Below, in pieces: positions 62,385 through 64,000 of a stretch of DNA of 64,000 nucleotides (position 1 is the first letter of the stretch; every line of letters begins with the position of its first letter). The stretch is from NCBI GenBank assembly GCA_022041995.1, contig CP074381.1, positions 1 through 64,000 on the forward strand. The letters are read 5' to 3'. This DNA is from Cupriavidus necator (GTDB lineage: Bacteria > Pseudomonadota > Gammaproteobacteria > Burkholderiales > Burkholderiaceae). The notes under the pieces are model-generated. The model was not told where the DNA came from. It saw nothing but the letters and a program-made list of their open reading frames with translations, and made no database searches. A program made the translations under genes and the position numbers.

Positions 62385-62870
62385 TCAGCGCAGGTGCGAC
62401 AACGGGAGCGGGCCGTCGCACTTGATGGCGGTCAGCACGATATTCGAACGCACGCTTTCCACGCCGGGCACGCGCATCAGCCGCTTCATGGTGAATTCGG
62501 CCAGCGTGGGCAGGTCGGGCACGACCACGCGGATCAGGTAGTCAGCCTCGCCGGCCACCGAATAGCACTCCTGCACTTCTTCCAGCAGCAGGATCTCTTC
62601 ACGGAAGCGTTCGATGATGGTGTCGGCATGGTGGGCCAGCTTGACGCTGATAAAGACCATCACCCCCAGGCCCAGCGCCTGCGAGGACAGGTTGACGCGG
62701 TAGCCGGTGATGACGCCGTCGGCTTCCAGCCGCGCCAGCCGGCGCCCGACCTGGCTGGGCGACAGGTGCACGCGTTCGGCCAGCTGCTGGTGTGTGGTGC
62801 GGCCGTCGGCCTGCAGGACGGCCAGCAGCGCGAGGTCGAAGGGGTCCAGGGAGATGCCGGGGACAGTCAT
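62385..62870 (-). CDS. Lrp/AsnC-family regulator divergent from phhA
   Basis: A 161-residue Lrp-type regulator. The helix-turn-helix is THQQLAERVHLSPSQVGRRL near residues 30-50, followed by the ligand-binding RAM domain (ECYSVAGEADYLIRVVVPDL). The start MTVPGISLDPFDLALL at 62870 fits the family; five extra codons upstream look spurious. Divergence from phenylalanine hydroxylase and the palindrome in between make it the likely phenylalanine- or tyrosine-responsive controller of phhA. Confidence 0.88.
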   Translation of the reverse strand: MTVPGISLDPFDLALLAVLQADGRTTHQQLAERVHLSPSQVGRRLARLEADGVITGYRVNLSSQALGLGVMVFISVKLAHHADTIIERFREEILLLEEVQECYSVAGEADYLIRVVVPDLPTLAEFTMKRLMRVPGVESVRSNIVLTAIKCDGPLPLSHLR

Positions 62871-62897
62871 ACACAAATTCCGCATTCTTTACTTTAA

Positions 62898-62918
62898 TGA
62901 TGCACATTATATGCATCA
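62898..62918. promoter_or_regulatory. Palindromic Lrp-type operator candidate in the lrp-phhA gap
   Basis: TGATGCA-N7-TGCATCA is a perfect 7-bp inverted repeat with an AT-rich centre, 28 bp upstream of the Lrp-type gene start. Confidence 0.7.
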
Positions 62919-63040
62919 TTACACCAAAACCAGCGGATTTTGCGGCCATTCTGCATGCCTGACTGTCTAAACTACGCAGTAAATCCGCATTCATGCTGCC
63001 GCCGATGCAGCAAGCACGCATTAACAAGGAGACGCGCACC

Positions 63041-63970
63041 ATGTCCATCGCCACGGCCACTGAAGCTCCCGGCGCCTTCCAGGGCACCCTGACCGACAAG
63101 CTCAGGGAACAGTTCGACGCCGGCCTGCTGTCCGGCCAGGAACTGCGCCCGGACTTCACCATCGCCCAGCCGGTGCACCGCTACACCAGCACCGACCACG
63201 CCATCTGGCGCAAGCTGTACGAGCGCCAGGCCGCGATGCTGCAGGGCCGTGTCAGCGATGAATTCCTGCAGGGCCTGGCTACCCTGGGCATGGACAAGGA
63301 CCGCGTCCCTGATTTCGACCAGCTCAACGAAACCCTGATGCGCGCCACCGGCTGGCAGGTCGTGGCCGTGCCCGGCCTGGTGCCGGACCAGGTGTTCTTC
63401 GAGCACCTGGCCAACCGCCGCTTTCCGGCCAGCTGGTGGATGCGCAAGCCCGAGCAGCTGGACTACCTGCAGGAGCCGGACTGTTTCCACGACGTGTTCG
63501 GCCATGTGCCGCTGTTGATCAACCCGGTCTTTGCCGACTATATGGAGGCCTACGGCAAGGGCGGCCTGAAGGCGGCCGGGCTGGGCGCGCTGGAGATGCT
63601 GTCGCGGCTGTACTGGTACACGGTTGAATTCGGCCTGATCCGCACCCCGCAGGGCCTGCGCATCTACGGCGCGGGCATCCTGTCGAGCCAGGGGGAGTCG
63701 GTCTACAGCCTGGATTCGGCCAGCCCCAACCGGATCGGCTTCGATGTGCGCCGCATCATGCGCACGCGCTACCGCATCGACACCTTCCAGAAGACCTATT
63801 TCGTGATCGACAGCTTCGAACAGCTGTTCGACGCCACCCGGCCGGACTTTGCGCCGCTCTACGAAGCACTGCGCGCGCAGCCGACGCTGGGCGCGGGCGA
63901 CGTGGCGCCGGGCGACCAGGTGCTCAATGTCGGCACCCGCGAAGGCTGGGCCGATACCGAAGACATCTGA
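63041..63970 (+). CDS. phhA: Phenylalanine 4-monooxygenase
   Basis: A 309-residue non-heme iron, tetrahydropterin-dependent enzyme that turns phenylalanine into tyrosine. The iron ligands are visible as His150 and His155 in CFHDVFGHVPLL and Glu196 in YWYTVEFGL. PDFDQLNETLMRATGWQVVA is also typical. The start at 63041 has AAGGAG at a good distance. The pterin-recycling gene phhB is not in the window, though 30 bp remain after the stop. Confidence 0.95.
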   Translation: MSIATATEAPGAFQGTLTDKLREQFDAGLLSGQELRPDFTIAQPVHRYTSTDHAIWRKLYERQAAMLQGRVSDEFLQGLATLGMDKDRVPDFDQLNETLMRATGWQVVAVPGLVPDQVFFEHLANRRFPASWWMRKPEQLDYLQEPDCFHDVFGHVPLLINPVFADYMEAYGKGGLKAAGLGALEMLSRLYWYTVEFGLIRTPQGLRIYGAGILSSQGESVYSLDSASPNRIGFDVRRIMRTRYRIDTFQKTYFVIDSFEQLFDATRPDFAPLYEALRAQPTLGAGDVAPGDQVLNVGTREGWADTEDI

Positions 63971-64000
63971 TCCGACCCTCCCCGGCAAACCCGCGGCGGC

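Overview
The window is high-GC chromosomal DNA from a beta-proteobacterium, most likely a Cupriavidus (C. necator-like) main chromosome. The support is family and gene-order knowledge: the origin-proximal block mnmG-rsmG-parA-parB-atpIBEFHAGDC, a trifunctional PutA with an N-terminal ribbon-helix-helix domain, a Bug/TctC-type binding protein, two HAAT transporters, and an HpdH/MmsA locus with a divergent LysR gene. I saw no tRNA or rRNA gene, CRISPR array, prophage or transposase.

Layout. 1-6.6 kb: putA (cut by the window edge), priA and hemE on the minus strand, all carrying many one-base indels that look like sequence errors rather than gene death. 6.7-8.1 kb: an HSL-type esterase and a CoA-binding protein. 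8.1-8.8 kb: a gene-free stretch holding a probable structured small RNA on the plus strand and the atp terminator. 8.8-16.4 kb: the complete F1Fo ATP synthase operon behind a clear sigma-70-like promoter. 16.7-21.4 kb: parB, parA, rsmG and mnmG with four parS sites (two perfect, two with one mismatch), one of them inside mnmG. 21.4-24.3 kb: N-formylglutamate amidohydrolase, a Bug-type binding protein and a divergent LysR gene. 24.6-30.4 kb: a first branched-chain amino-acid type ABC transporter with a LivM-LivG fusion; a 0.74-kb imperfect palindrome separates its binding-protein gene from the permease genes. 30.6-32.1 kb: a TSUP exporter and an unknown protein. 32.3-37.3 kb: a second complete liv cluster. 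37.6-42.0 kb: a GMC dehydrogenase (HpdH-like), MmsA and a divergent LysR regulator, matching the 3-hydroxypropionate / beta-alanine degradation locus. 42.0-47.1 kb: a lipase-like hydrolase, cueR-copA with a divergent copZ, and OmpW. 47.4-53.3 kb: an SdsA-like alkylsulfatase with a divergent TetR gene, an ornithine-cyclodeaminase-family reductase, an aldo/keto reductase and a LysR gene. 53.3-62.3 kb: the alpha-2-macroglobulin / YhhN-like / PbpC operon. 62.4-64 kb: a divergent pair of an Lrp-type regulator and phenylalanine 4-monooxygenase.

How parts work together. ParA, ParB and the parS cluster form the chromosome segregation system. CueR should activate copA and copZ from two promoters, each with a 19-bp spacer under a CueR palindrome. 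HpdH and MmsA would carry 3-hydroxypropionate through malonate semialdehyde to acetyl-CoA. The A2M protein and PbpC are a known periplasmic defence/repair pair. Most of the window is ordinary core genome. The strongest unexplained items are the palindrome with covarying hairpins (28.4-29.1 kb) and the small-RNA candidate at 8.5-8.7 kb.
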